Counted from the stretch's first letter, positions 34,878-44,182 are shown. The stretch: DNA of 64,000 nucleotides from Aestuariivivens sediminicola (GCF_022662015.1 NZ_JAKMCM010000005.1:124001-188000); one strand, 5' to 3'. A program made the numbers and translations. The notes: a model not told the origin generated them from the sequence alone.

Positions 34878-35522
34878 TTATAATGTTTTTCGGTAATACA
34901 TACCAAAAGATGATTTTTCTATTGGATTTGGCCCATATTGGTCAAAGTCCACACCAATACCCAATTGATGGCCGTTAAACGATACTCCTGTACGTAATTG
35001 CTGAAAACTCCTCGAATGAGTTTTAAACTCATCCCACACAGTTAAAAACTGTCCGTTCAACCAAAGAGAGATTTTTTTATTTATAGGTGTATTTATCTGA
35101 AACTGTACAAAGGCTTCGGCATAGCCAGCATCCTTTTGCTCAGAATATGCAATGGAGGGAATAATTACGAATAAAATTCGTGAATTTTTTAGTGTGAGCA
35201 TTGCAGATAGGCGTTCTGAATATCCAGCAAAACTGTTGTAATATATAGATGGACCAATCGCAATTTTTTTGTTAATATTCCAAAACAGGGTTGGCTGAAC
35301 ACCTATCTCATCAAAGCCTTGGTTTTCATCATCTTTAAATTTCTGAAAGAAGGCCAGAGTATTAATACTAAGAGTGTGGCTCTCATTGATGGCATAACTG
35401 GAATATAAAGTGAAATCTGTTTTATCAAGGCCTGAAAGCAGTTCTACTTGTGTAAATTGTGCTTGTAAATAGCCTGAAAGGCCAATTATTAAAAATGATG
35501 AAATGATTATTATTTTTTTCAT
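34878..35522 (-). CDS. Outer-membrane beta-barrel-like protein
   Basis: A 214-residue protein with a signal peptide (MKKIIIISSFLIIGLSGYLQAQ) and alternating hydrophobic/polar strands through the rest, ending in an aromatic-rich strand (SSFGMYYRKTL), as outer-membrane barrels do. Strands such as HTLSINTLAFFQKF and KIAIGPSIYYNSFAGY support a small barrel. No precise family is recognised. It follows the Crp/Fnr regulator by 44 bp and heads the redox gene set. Confidence 0.65.
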   Translation of the reverse strand: MKKIIIISSFLIIGLSGYLQAQFTQVELLSGLDKTDFTLYSSYAINESHTLSINTLAFFQKFKDDENQGFDEIGVQPTLFWNINKKIAIGPSIYYNSFAGYSERLSAMLTLKNSRILFVIIPSIAYSEQKDAGYAEAFVQFQINTPINKKISLWLNGQFLTVWDEFKTHSRSFQQLRTGVSFNGHQLGIGVDFDQYGPNPIEKSSFGMYYRKTL

Positions 35523-35566
35523 GCTTCAAAATTCCGACTGGAGCACATGAAAAAAAATGAACTAGT

Positions 35567-36169
35567 TTAAGACTTTTGCGTTCTGTTGACCTTCGTAATG
35601 ATTTTACTCATAAATTCTGGGGTAATACCAATATAACCCGCTAAATCTTTCTGAGTAATTCTATTGACAATTTTCGGATACTTCTTTTTGAACTGGATAT
35701 ATCTTTCTTCTGCGGTTAAGGATATGCCGTGATTGGAACGCCTTATATAACTTATGAGAGACCTCTGATAAAGCATACGATAAAACTTTTCAAATTTTGG
35801 TATTTCTTGAAACAGTAAATCATAATTAGTTCTTGAGATACCTAATAATTCTGAATCCTCAGTAGCTTTAATGAAATAACGTGATGGTTCTTTGGTCATA
35901 AAACTGGCCAAGTCTCCAGTCCAGTAATCTTCAATGGCAAACATAGATATGTGAGGTGAGCCATCTACATCCAAGGTATATACTTTTAAGCAGCCTTTGG
36001 TTATAAAATACTCGTATTTGGTAATTTCACCAGCTTGCATTAAATACCCCTTCTTTTTCACTTTTACTTCTGTGAGCAAAGAAATATACTTCTGTTTTTC
36101 AAGCTCGGTTAAATCTATAAACCTAGTAATATTATTAAGTATTAGTGTATGTGATTCTTTGTAAATCAA
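35567..36169 (-). CDS. Crp/Fnr-family transcriptional regulator
   Basis: A 200-residue regulator with an N-terminal cyclic-nucleotide-type beta-barrel (KYISLLTEVKVKKKGYLMQAG, then YWTGDLASFMTKEPS, the PBC-like stretch) and a C-terminal HTH (RITQKDLAGYIGITPEFMSKII). The N-terminus has no cysteine cluster, so it is not an Fe-S FNR. It is first in a minus-strand set with the porin-like, DoxX, FMN reductase and CHMI genes and probably controls them. Confidence 0.85.
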   Translation of the reverse strand: MIYKESHTLILNNITRFIDLTELEKQKYISLLTEVKVKKKGYLMQAGEITKYEYFITKGCLKVYTLDVDGSPHISMFAIEDYWTGDLASFMTKEPSRYFIKATEDSELLGISRTNYDLLFQEIPKFEKFYRMLYQRSLISYIRRSNHGISLTAEERYIQFKKKYPKIVNRITQKDLAGYIGITPEFMSKIITKVNRTQKS

Positions 36170-36290
36170 TTCGGTTTGGTTATGAATGAATTCAATTTAA
36201 AGAATTAATATCAAATAACAAACTAGGGCTACATATCGATTGAACGGAGGCCTCTACTTTCTAATTAGGCCACGACAAGTGCAACGTATT

Positions 36291-36950
36291 TTACCAATTT
36301 CTTATTTTTCCTTGATGCCAAAATTTTCCACTTTCAGGGATTTTGTTTAGTAAATTTTTAAAATCATTAGCAACTTCTATCGGTTTTCTTGAGGCCTCAT
36401 TTCCTCCCATATCAGTTTGTGTCCATCCTGGGTCAAAAGACGAAACAATTATGTTTTGTTTTTTAAGTCTTTTAGCCAGTAGTTTTGTATACATATTTAA
36501 GGCAGTCTTTGACATTTTATAGTGTGGTTGAAATTCGTCAAAATTCTTTTCGCTGAACGAGCCCCAATCAGAAGTAACATTGATTATTTGTCCATTTGGA
36601 TTAAAATTAGAAATCAGTTTTTCCGTTAATTCAATTGTTCCGAACAAATTCACGTTAAACGTCTGTCTTAAATGTTCAAGGTCTATTTTGGATACATTCC
36701 AGTTTTCTATTAAAATTCCAGCATTATTGATAAGAAAATCAATCTTTGTCTTTCCTATGATATTAATAAATTCATTTATCGATTTACTCTCGGAAAGATT
36801 TAATTTTAAACATTCAAAATTTGGTTTTGAAATTGAGCAATTTCCAGAAGTAGAAGTCCCGATTATTTTTAAGTTATCATTGTTCGTTAGTAGGTCAACT
36901 GTTGCAAATCCAATTCCTCTACTGCATCCAGTTATTATTCCAGTTTTCAT
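36291..36950 (-). CDS. Short-chain dehydrogenase/reductase (SDR)
   Basis: A 219-residue SDR. The Rossmann motif TGCSRGIGFA is at residues 7-16, and NNAGIL marks the second strand. The active-site pattern is present: Ser in INVTSDWGS and Y-x-x-x-K in HYKMSKTAL, the last being the family's YxxxK. The substrate is unknown. It precedes the Crp/Fnr gene by ~120 bp on the same strand and may or may not be in that operon. Confidence 0.88.
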   Translation of the reverse strand: MKTGIITGCSRGIGFATVDLLTNNDNLKIIGTSTSGNCSISKPNFECLKLNLSESKSINEFINIIGKTKIDFLINNAGILIENWNVSKIDLEHLRQTFNVNLFGTIELTEKLISNFNPNGQIINVTSDWGSFSEKNFDEFQPHYKMSKTALNMYTKLLAKRLKKQNIIVSSFDPGWTQTDMGGNEASRKPIEVANDFKNLLNKIPESGKFWHQGKIRNW

Positions 36951-37061
36951 TTTTGAGTTAGGTTTTTCAATTAACTAAAGACTGTATAGCCAAACATTTT
37001 TATTAAACTTGTGCCCAACAACGGGATAAACACCAAGTATATTTCTCTGCTAAAAATTAAA

Positions 37062-37219
37062 GATAACTCCTACAATACAAATATCACAATAATGTTTCCT
37101 TTCTTATCAAACAAAAAATGTAATGGTGGTGGGTTTTGGTGGTGGGTTTTTGCATAAAGGAGTTGCTGCTTAGAATAGATTCTCCACATGACATTATTAT
37201 TACTGCAATAAATGTGGAG
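37062..37219. repeat. Dispersed repeat, copy B: G-rich 36-mer plus hairpin
   Basis: Aligns with copy A (29764-29930). The identical 36-base core is at 37123-37158 and a hairpin CTCCACAT/ATGTGGAG (37192-37199, 37212-37219) follows. The hairpin stem differs from that of copy A but remains paired, so the structure is conserved. It lies at the 3' end of the minus-strand DUF6090 gene at 37239 and could also act as its terminator. Confidence 0.75.
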
Positions 37220-37238
37220 GGTTTTAACTGTACCTTTG

Positions 37239-37991
37239 TTATTCCGATTTTAATTCCGAATTAATATTTTCAATAAGCGTTTGAATACTTTGTTCAATTC
37301 TTTTTGCTCTGTCCAGAGTTGCATTGTTTTCAAACGAAATTGCAGATAAGAGCTTCAGAAACTGTGTATCGGTCTTCAGCTTTGTGAAGTCCTCCTGACT
37401 TATCTCAAAAAAAAGTCCGTAGTAGCTTATATTTTGTTTTATATCGAAATTCATTGAAAAATATTCTAATAGCTTATGTTCACTATGAAGAATGTGGAAT
37501 CTTGAACGTTCCTCCTCATAGGTTTTATAATAAGGATAAAGCATATCATATAAGTATGAAATTTCTTTTCTTAAACTATCATTTTTAATTATTCCAACAT
37601 CACCAGATTTAAGTAAATCATATCCACCAACTATTGGACTGAAATGAGGTGTAACACGTAATTGAGCTGAATAATAAGATAAGGTATCATTTGGTTCATC
37701 TTGAGTGAGTATATAATTCTTGACCACTGAACAAGCATTGTTGATATCCTCCATTAAGCCTATGTCCTCTAAAATTTCTTCTAGGTCGGTTTGAAGATTG
37801 CTGCGAATCTCTTTTAAGATTTTTAGTTCAAATTCATTTTCTTTTCGTTGCTCGTTAGCATTATTAATTTGAAGTGCGATTAAAATCCCAATAACTACGA
37901 GAATAATTTCTCCAAGTGCGTAAACTAAATATTTGCTAAACTTGTTTTCAGATAGTAGTTTTTGTCTAATTTTTCTAAAAAATTTTATCAT
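37239..37991 (-). CDS. DUF6090 family membrane protein, copy 3
   Basis: A 250-residue member (MIKFFRKIRQKLLSENKF, membrane helix GEIILVVIGILIALQINN). Unlike the copies at 30203 and 31145 it has no leader ORF. Its own ATG is preceded by the motif AACCAATAGCCA, which matches AACCAATAACCA before the leader ORFs. This implies that the leaders arose at the position of a normal DUF6090 start. Two G-rich repeats bracket the gene (37123 and 38078). Confidence 0.85.
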   Translation of the reverse strand: MIKFFRKIRQKLLSENKFSKYLVYALGEIILVVIGILIALQINNANEQRKENEFELKILKEIRSNLQTDLEEILEDIGLMEDINNACSVVKNYILTQDEPNDTLSYYSAQLRVTPHFSPIVGGYDLLKSGDVGIIKNDSLRKEISYLYDMLYPYYKTYEEERSRFHILHSEHKLLEYFSMNFDIKQNISYYGLFFEISQEDFTKLKTDTQFLKLLSAISFENNATLDRAKRIEQSIQTLIENINSELKSE

Positions 37992-38077
37992 TGGCTATTG
38001 GTTGGGCATAATGGATGACAATTTAAGAATAAAAAAAGGTTTTAATTTCTGGATTATTGTCCAAATAAAAAAATAAT

Positions 38078-38113
38078 ATGGTGGTGGGTTTTGGTGGTGG
38101 GTTTTTGCATAAA
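38078..38113. repeat. G-rich 36-mer, copy C
   Basis: Identical to the 36-base core at 29830 and 37123. Flanks are only partly similar (AT-rich left side) and no hairpin follows. It lies between the DUF6090 gene start and the tRNA-Ala gene, ~90 bp before the tRNA. Confidence 0.75.
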
Positions 38114-38200
38114 AATGTATACATTTGCATACTTTTGCAGTGAAATGCAGCTTTGCTTAAAATGGGCAAAACGCTTGTAAATACTGTAAATAAAGCTAAA

Positions 38201-38274
38201 GGGGATGTAGCTCAGTTGGCTAGAGCGCTTGACTGGCAGTCAAGAGGTCGTCGGTTCGAGCCCGATCTTCTCCA
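38201..38274 (+). tRNA. tRNA-Ala (anticodon GGC)
   Basis: A 74-base cloverleaf without encoded CCA. The anticodon arm is CTTGA-CTGGCAG-TCAAG, giving anticodon GGC for codon GCC. The T arm GTCGG-TTCGAGC-CCGAT and D arm GCTC...GAGC are intact. The acceptor stem carries a G3-U70 pair, the alanine identity element, plus one T-T mismatch. Its 3' 47 bases are repeated at 58447, making this gene the integration target of the following island. The gene keeps its full sequence at this left end. Confidence 0.93.
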
Positions 38275-38275
38275 C
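38228..38275. repeat. attL: 48-bp attachment repeat in tRNA-Ala
   Basis: The segment from the anticodon stem to one base past the tRNA end is identical to 58447-58494. The flanking bases differ at both edges, which sets the repeat limits. The two copies enclose the island and its integrase gene. Crossover would fall in the anticodon loop or T arm. Confidence 0.9.
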
Positions 38276-38285
38276 TTAGTAAATC

Positions 38286-38314
38286 AAAGAGTTACAGAAA
38301 TGTAACTCTTTTTT
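38286..38314. terminator. Strong intrinsic terminator just inside the left end
   Basis: An 11-bp perfect stem AAAGAGTTACA/TGTAACTCTTT with a GAAA tetraloop, followed by T-rich DNA. It lies 12 bases after the tRNA and came with the element, replacing the native tRNA terminator (which remains beyond attR). It can stop tRNA transcription and shield the island. Confidence 0.8.
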
Positions 38315-38322
38315 ATTTTAAT

Positions 38323-38347
38323 TTTGTAACACATTTGTAACACAAAT
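38323..38347. repeat. Terminal 25-bp direct repeat, left copy (candidate integrase arm site)
   Basis: Identical, in the same orientation, to 58300-58324. Each copy holds two tandem TTTGTAACACA-type units. The positions, ~50 bp inside attL and ~120 bp inside attR, fit arm-type binding sites of a tyrosine integrase. The right copy also overlaps the integrase promoter region, so autoregulation is possible. Confidence 0.6.
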
Positions 38348-38555
38348 TCGATATTAATTGGAGGAATTACACTTTTATTTTTAAACTTCGATACAAAATG
38401 TATTTTAAATTGATTATCTAATAATTATAGATTTAGAGTACAAATAAGGTATAAATCGAGTCATAATATATACCAAAACCTCGTTGTTTCTTATCTTAAC
38501 ACAGATTAATTTTTTATATGTCTCGTAATCTATCCCTTAAACCCTTATTCAAATA

Positions 38556-39584
38556 TTATATGATTAACCTTTTATCTGTCTCTGCTATTGGTATAAAGTT
38601 TATTTCTAAATAACCTCCACTCGCATTGTCATCAGTAACTATTTGAGGTTTCCCCTTAATTATTTCAATAGAATTTCGATGGATATGTCCAGTAAAAATG
38701 CCTAATAGATTTGGGGCATCAAAAACTTTTCTGTGAAAATTAAGGGTTGTTTGACTATGTCCACTTTCTGGCCACTTGGGACGTCTTTCTAATTCGAAAT
38801 TGCGATCTGTAAAGGCTCCCCAATTCGGATTTCCACAACCAAAAGAAACATGCTTTCCTGGAGCATACATTGGAATATGAACCAATAAAACCAACGGCAT
38901 TCCGCTAGCAACCTGTTCTTCAAAAAAGGCCAACTGCTTCTCATTTATCTGATAGGTAGAATTGTCAATGGCCAAGAATCTAATTCCTTTAATATCATAA
39001 GCCGCCATTAATGGATTATTACCTTGATACAATGGCAGTAATCGCTTTTCAATCCAAGTATCACGTAAAGACTCCAAAGAGCCTTTCATTCCTTCATAAT
39101 GCCAATCATGATTCCCAGCGATATAAATGTACGGAATACCCGTTTCCTTCAATTTTAAGAGTACCCACTCTATCGCTGCTTCAGAAGGGAAACTGAAAAT
39201 ATCCCCAATCAATGTGATGAGATCTGCATTCACTTCTTTTGCAAATGCAAGGGTTTCTTCAAAAGCTTCCTCAGGATTCGTATTTTCCCGTGTTATAAAA
39301 TGTCTCGTTTGGTTATACGCCTTTGCCATTCGACTACTAAACTCTTGATAAGGTATCCCTCGTTCATCATCTTTAAACAAATGGGTGTCGGCTATATGGA
39401 CTATTTTTATAGCGTCTTTAATTGCCTGGGCATAAAAGAATACGTCTTGCCGATCTAGAGTAACACAGGTCTTAAAAGGATTCTCTGCACTTTTTTTATT
39501 TGTATTATCACAAGAATAATTGGTTGCAAGCCCAATTCCCAGAAGGGCAGATGAAGATTTTTTAAAGAATGATCGGCGTTTCAT
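38556..39584 (-). CDS. Secreted metallophosphoesterase (TAT/lipoprotein-like)
   Basis: A 342-residue calcineurin-like phosphoesterase. Metal-binding motifs are present in order: IVHIADTHLF, LIGDIFS, IAGNHDWHYEG and GIFTGHIHRN, with a His in VLLVHIPMY. The N-terminus KRRSFFKKSSSALLGIGLATNYSC has a twin-arginine-like start and a lipobox with C25, so it may be exported folded and anchored. It is the last gene of the island's PUL and probably removes phosphate from glycan or glycan-bound diesters outside the cytoplasm. The exact substrate is unknown. Confidence 0.85.
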   Translation of the reverse strand: MKRRSFFKKSSSALLGIGLATNYSCDNTNKKSAENPFKTCVTLDRQDVFFYAQAIKDAIKIVHIADTHLFKDDERGIPYQEFSSRMAKAYNQTRHFITRENTNPEEAFEETLAFAKEVNADLITLIGDIFSFPSEAAIEWVLLKLKETGIPYIYIAGNHDWHYEGMKGSLESLRDTWIEKRLLPLYQGNNPLMAAYDIKGIRFLAIDNSTYQINEKQLAFFEEQVASGMPLVLLVHIPMYAPGKHVSFGCGNPNWGAFTDRNFELERRPKWPESGHSQTTLNFHRKVFDAPNLLGIFTGHIHRNSIEIIKGKPQIVTDDNASGGYLEINFIPIAETDKRLII

Positions 39585-39695
39585 TTGTATTTGAATTTAA
39601 TTGATATCCAAAAGAATTTTTTATCAAATACGTTTTGCACAATTTTCAAAACATATTTTGAAAAGCAAGTTCAGTGCTTTTTGAGCATTTGTTAA

Positions 39696-40538
39696 TTACT
39701 TACCTAAAGTAATGGCTTCGGGAACTTTCTCTAACCCATAGTAGATAGAATCAATACGGTCTGGATAGACTTTTATTACCCTAAAACCAGACGGGGCATC
39801 TCCCAAAGGTTTACCCACAGCACAGGTTGTTATGAACTGCATATCTTTATATGACACCTCGTTATTATCATGGAGATGGCCAGCAAAAACAGCATCTACT
39901 CCATAATTAGCAAAGAGATCAAGGTATTTCATCCTATTTTCTAAACCGATGTTCGAATAGCCTTCCTCTTCATCAAATTTTGAATTAAAGAAAGGATAAT
40001 GACAAAATACCACCTTGTGGATGGCGTCCTTAGATTTTTTTAGTTCCCTTTTAACAAAATTAAATTGCTTACGCTCATATTTTAAGAAATTAGTTTTAAT
40101 CACACTCGAATTAACCCCAATATATTGAGAACCTTTATGTTCAAATGAAAACCATTGGTATTGATAATCTTTCAAATACTGTTTTATACTAAATCGATCT
40201 GGTTCATTTTTAACATCATGATTTCCTGGTGTAAGGTAAACAGGAATATCTGAAGCGATTTTAGAGGTAATTCTTTTAAACTCAGCAAGTTGCTCCCTGC
40301 TATCCGGTTTATTGATTAAATCGCCTGTAATGACTACAAAGTCAGGTTTTAAACGATTGATATGTTTCACCGTTTCTTCATAAAGTTCGGTTTCTTTTTC
40401 AAACCCCTTATTATTTTCAAACATACCAAACTGCGTATCGCTTATTTGGATAAAAAAATAAGGAGCGGTACTATTCTCTTGTTGAGCAATTACAGAAAAT
40501 GTAATAAATAAGAGGAATATTAAAATTTTATTTTTCAT
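39696..40538 (-). CDS. Secreted metallophosphoesterase
   Basis: A 280-residue calcineurin-like phosphoesterase with a signal peptide (MKNKILIFLLFITFSVIAQ). Motifs: FIQISDTQFGMF, VVITGDLINKP, YLTPGNHDVKNEP, VVFCHYPFF and VFAGHLHDNNE, covering all metal ligands. It lies between the GH92 gene and the other phosphoesterase. Two different phosphoesterases plus an alkaline phosphatase in one PUL suggest a phosphorylated substrate, such as mannose-phosphate diesters of yeast mannoprotein; this is inferred. Confidence 0.88.
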   Translation of the reverse strand: MKNKILIFLLFITFSVIAQQENSTAPYFFIQISDTQFGMFENNKGFEKETELYEETVKHINRLKPDFVVITGDLINKPDSREQLAEFKRITSKIASDIPVYLTPGNHDVKNEPDRFSIKQYLKDYQYQWFSFEHKGSQYIGVNSSVIKTNFLKYERKQFNFVKRELKKSKDAIHKVVFCHYPFFNSKFDEEEGYSNIGLENRMKYLDLFANYGVDAVFAGHLHDNNEVSYKDMQFITTCAVGKPLGDAPSGFRVIKVYPDRIDSIYYGLEKVPEAITLGK

Positions 40539-40664
40539 AGAAATTTGATATTATTTTTGCTAATTTCATTTTGAGCCCAATAAGAGTAACGTATAAACAA
40601 ACTAAACAATGTAATTAACGATATTTTTTATTTTTTTATTCATGACAAGAAATACCATAGCCTC

Positions 40665-43607
40665 TTACCTCCATAAATCTTCTGGTTGAAATTTAAAGCC
40701 TTCTTTCCCATTTACACCCACACCAACTTCAAGGGAATGCCCTTCGTAATCTTCAAAATAATGCACTTCCAATTTATGAGTTCCTTTTTTTAGGCCAATA
40801 CGCCCCGTGTTTTTAACCGCTCCATGACTTCCATCGTTGTTTACAACTTCCTGACCGTCTATCCAAAGGACGCTACCGTCATCGGACTCCGTGTAAAACT
40901 CATAGATGCCATCTTCCGGGACTTGTATGTAACAATCGTACATATATCCAAAATGATCTTCTACAACTGCATTATCCAATAAAAAGTCACTTATCCAACC
41001 TTCCTGTAACGGCGATTTATCCTTCATATCTGCCACTTTATTGAACTCACCCTCAAAATATTTAAAATGAACACCATTTTTAACGAGTGATCTCTGCAAA
41101 GTAGGGAATAGTTTATTTTTTTTTGCCTTTACCACGCTAATTGCGCTTGGTTCCATACCCGCTTTAAATGATCTCATTTTGATGGTTTTATCCTCTGTAA
41201 TGGTAAAAGGCCCCTCATATTTTATCGAATGCTTTGTGGGTTCACTTCCATCCAAAGTATAATAAATATCAGCTCCTTTTGTGGCAACACCCATTGCAAC
41301 TTGACAGGAATCCAGGAAAAAGCCTATGTCATCGGTTACATAAGGTACAGACACCTCTTTATGAGGTGTTAAAGAATAAGGCAGAAAATATTCTACATCG
41401 TTCTGTGGAGTATCGGAAAGCTCAAAAGATAAACTTCCACCATTCACGATCTGATGATGGGTTATAAACATCGATTCCAATAACTCACCATTCAAATGTA
41501 CTTGTTTAATGTAGGGGTTTTTCAAGGGATCCTTGTCTGTTTCTATTTTAAGCAATTTATCATTGCTAAGCTTAAAAACCATTTCTTCAAAACGAGGTGT
41601 CGTAAGTATATACTCGTTACTTCCCGGACAGACTGGATAAAATCCAAGGCTACTCATAATATGCCATGCCGACATCTGTCCGCAATCTTCGTTACCCGCA
41701 ATCCCCTCTGGGGTATTGCTATACATTTCATTTTGGATTTTATTTATGTAGTATTGTGTCTTCCAGGGTTGTCCTAAATAAGAATACAAATAAGCCATAT
41801 GATGACTGGGTTCGTTTCCATGGGCATACTGCCCAATAAGACCGGTAATATCTACCAGATGGCCGCTCATTTCCTCTTCGGCATTAAACAATTCGTCTAG
41901 TGCTTTAACAAACGCTTCCTTGCTGCCAAATAAATTTATCAGTCCGTTTATATCGTGGGGTACAAAAAAGCGATATTGCCACGCTGTGGCTTCGGTCATA
42001 TCCCTAGAAACTTCATAGGTATTAAAAGGCGTCGTCCAATTACCGTCCTCTTTTTTACCTCTAAAGAACAAGGTATTTCCATCAAACACATTCTTGTACT
42101 GTAAAGCCCTTTCAGAATATTTTTCAGCAATATCATCCCTTCCTATATCTGCGGCGAATAGTGAAATACACCAATCGTTATAGGCATATTCTAGTAAACA
42201 GGATATAGATTCTCTTTTAAAGTTTGACGGGATGTAGCCCAATTCCCGATACAGGTCATTTCCTTTTCTTGTTGTATTTGAACTTGCAACCATAGCTTCC
42301 AAAGCTAGCCTTGCATCGTAACTACGTATACCTTTTCGCCAGGCATCTACAATAACCGAAACCGAATGATATCCAATCATGGTTTCCGTTTCGCTGCTCC
42401 ATAAGGGCCAAATAGGGAGCTCTCCACTTTGCTTATAGAATGCCAACATGGAATTGATCATTTCATTTACAAAAGCTTCATCTTTCAATGTCATTAATGG
42501 GTTCCAGGCCCTAAACGTGTCCCATAAAGACAATGCCGTATAATGATTGTTTTCAGTATCACTATATATTTTATCATCTACCCCTCTGTAATTCCCATCC
42601 ACATCGCTAATAGTAATCGGAGCAATTAGACTTCTGTATAAAGCCGTATAAAATACTTTCTTATTTTCTTCAGAGTTATCATTAATCTGTATTGTTTGAA
42701 GTTCTTCATTCCATTTTTCGGATGCTGCTAAACGATACTTATCAAAATCAAATCCAATGGATTCTGCATTCAGATTCTTTCGGGCACCTTCAATACTTAC
42801 ACCAGAGATAGCAACTTGCGCCTGAATTACATTTTCATTGGTGGCTTCCCAAACAGCTTCCAAGCGAATATCATCTGATGAGAAAGGAAATTCAACTTCA
42901 ACTATCGCCTGCTTGCTCCAGATTTTGGTTTGTTTCATAGGTTGTGAAAAGCGAATCACAAAAAACAGCTTCTGATTCGAACTCCACCCCTTTGAGAACC
43001 GATATCCAGTAATTTCAGATTCACTTATTGAAGCTATTTGAAGCTCTCTTGTTTCATCACCCAGTTCGTGTGTTAAATCGATTACTATCCGAGGATCTGA
43101 TTTTTCAGAAAACGTATAACGGTGGATACCTGTTCGTTCTGTAACTGTTAATTCACATTTAACTTTTTCCTCATCAAGTGTCACGCTGTAGTAACCAGGT
43201 TCAGCATACTCATTACTATGCTGGAAAGGAGTTGGTATCATTTTATTGCTCTCATCCACCAATGAATGGACTTCCTGATTAGTTGGCCTGAATAAGATAT
43301 CCCCCAGATCAATTGCACCAGTACCACTCAAGTGTGTATGAGAAAACCCGATAATGGATGTGTCACTGTAATGATAGCCCGAACAAGCATCCCAGTTTCC
43401 TGTCCTGGTATCTGGGCTTAACTGTACCATTCCAAAAGGCACAGTAGCGCCAGGAAAGGTATGGCCATGAGCTCCAGTTCCTATAAATGGATTGACAAAT
43501 GATGTTAATTTTTTGTCCTGCTTATGTGAACAGGAAACAAAAACCATGCATAAGACCAGTATCTTCGAAAATTTGATTAATAAACTATCCTTAATATTTT
43601 TTTTCAC
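40665..43607 (-). CDS. GH92 alpha-mannosidase lipoprotein with C-terminal PA14 domain
   Basis: A 980-residue protein with a lipoprotein signal (C26 in VFVSCSH). The GH92 N-terminus is unmistakable: NPFIGTGAHGHTFPGATVPFG, then LSPDTRTGNWDACSGYHY and GFSHTHLSGTG. Later GH92 motifs include ALWDTFRAWNP, GNEPSHHMAYLYSYLG and GNEDCGQMSAWH. After ~760 come a chitobiase-type C-terminal domain (IYYTLDGSEPT) and a PA14 domain (~850-980, DGIYEFYTESDDGSVLWIDG) likely to bind carbohydrate. GH92 enzymes are calcium-dependent exo-alpha-mannosidases, and some act on mannose-phosphate-capped glycans. Confidence 0.92.
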   Translation of the reverse strand: MKKNIKDSLLIKFSKILVLCMVFVSCSHKQDKKLTSFVNPFIGTGAHGHTFPGATVPFGMVQLSPDTRTGNWDACSGYHYSDTSIIGFSHTHLSGTGAIDLGDILFRPTNQEVHSLVDESNKMIPTPFQHSNEYAEPGYYSVTLDEEKVKCELTVTERTGIHRYTFSEKSDPRIVIDLTHELGDETRELQIASISESEITGYRFSKGWSSNQKLFFVIRFSQPMKQTKIWSKQAIVEVEFPFSSDDIRLEAVWEATNENVIQAQVAISGVSIEGARKNLNAESIGFDFDKYRLAASEKWNEELQTIQINDNSEENKKVFYTALYRSLIAPITISDVDGNYRGVDDKIYSDTENNHYTALSLWDTFRAWNPLMTLKDEAFVNEMINSMLAFYKQSGELPIWPLWSSETETMIGYHSVSVIVDAWRKGIRSYDARLALEAMVASSNTTRKGNDLYRELGYIPSNFKRESISCLLEYAYNDWCISLFAADIGRDDIAEKYSERALQYKNVFDGNTLFFRGKKEDGNWTTPFNTYEVSRDMTEATAWQYRFFVPHDINGLINLFGSKEAFVKALDELFNAEEEMSGHLVDITGLIGQYAHGNEPSHHMAYLYSYLGQPWKTQYYINKIQNEMYSNTPEGIAGNEDCGQMSAWHIMSSLGFYPVCPGSNEYILTTPRFEEMVFKLSNDKLLKIETDKDPLKNPYIKQVHLNGELLESMFITHHQIVNGGSLSFELSDTPQNDVEYFLPYSLTPHKEVSVPYVTDDIGFFLDSCQVAMGVATKGADIYYTLDGSEPTKHSIKYEGPFTITEDKTIKMRSFKAGMEPSAISVVKAKKNKLFPTLQRSLVKNGVHFKYFEGEFNKVADMKDKSPLQEGWISDFLLDNAVVEDHFGYMYDCYIQVPEDGIYEFYTESDDGSVLWIDGQEVVNNDGSHGAVKNTGRIGLKKGTHKLEVHYFEDYEGHSLEVGVGVNGKEGFKFQPEDLWR

Positions 43608-44182
43608 ACGTTAAATTTTAATAATTAATAGATTTTATGATAATTATAAAATTGAGAACGTGTGCAACCCTGCCTATGCCGGCTGGCAGGTGCTGCGCCC
43701 TCACATTAAAAATTTTAAACATTTCCTTATGTGAAGAACTTTTTATTTGTTAATGTTCGTTTCATGAATAAATTTTTCTACTAATTTTATAAATAACTAC
43801 TTTTTGGCAATGCCTTCATGTAGAAATGAGTTATTGCATTCTAAATTTGTTTTTCCAACGGTTCTATCTAAAGCTCACGATGTGTACGCACAAGTTTAAT
43901 TTTGTGTAAATCGTGGACGAATCTCCAAAAGGATATTTGGATTAAACTACAATTCAACGCTTCAAATAACGGATATGTCCTTATCATATGGTTATTGTGG
44001 GAATGAGTATAATAAAGATGATGAAAAAATATCATAAAGGCCATCATAAGGCAAAACAACCTCTAAATACATACATAAAAAATGGGCAAAGCATAAAATA
44101 TACTATGCCCATTTAACTATTAAATTAGCCTTTTATTTCTTTTCTCTCAATTTTAATATCTCTTTTCGAGATCCTTGAGTTA
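43608..44182. other. Intergenic interval between susD and GH92
   Basis: No convincing gene; a 63-codon minus frame here lacks coding character. It contains the susD terminator (44080-44114) and a GC-rich patch around 43,665-43,700 (CCTGCCTATGCCGGCTGGC). Similar patches occur near 58,770 and resemble common Flavobacteriia intergenic repeats. The GH92 gene therefore may have its own promoter here. Confidence 0.4.
44080..44114 (-). terminator. Intrinsic terminator after susD
   Basis: Read on the minus strand, a 9-bp stem AAATGGGCA/TGCCCATTT with a 17-base loop is followed by a run of T. It lies ~70 bp past the susD stop. Confidence 0.6.

Noticed and set aside
43868-44059. 63-codon minus-strand ORF between susD and GH92
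   Set aside because: Composition is unlike a protein (His/Phe-rich, no domain) and it lies in a terminator-containing spacer.
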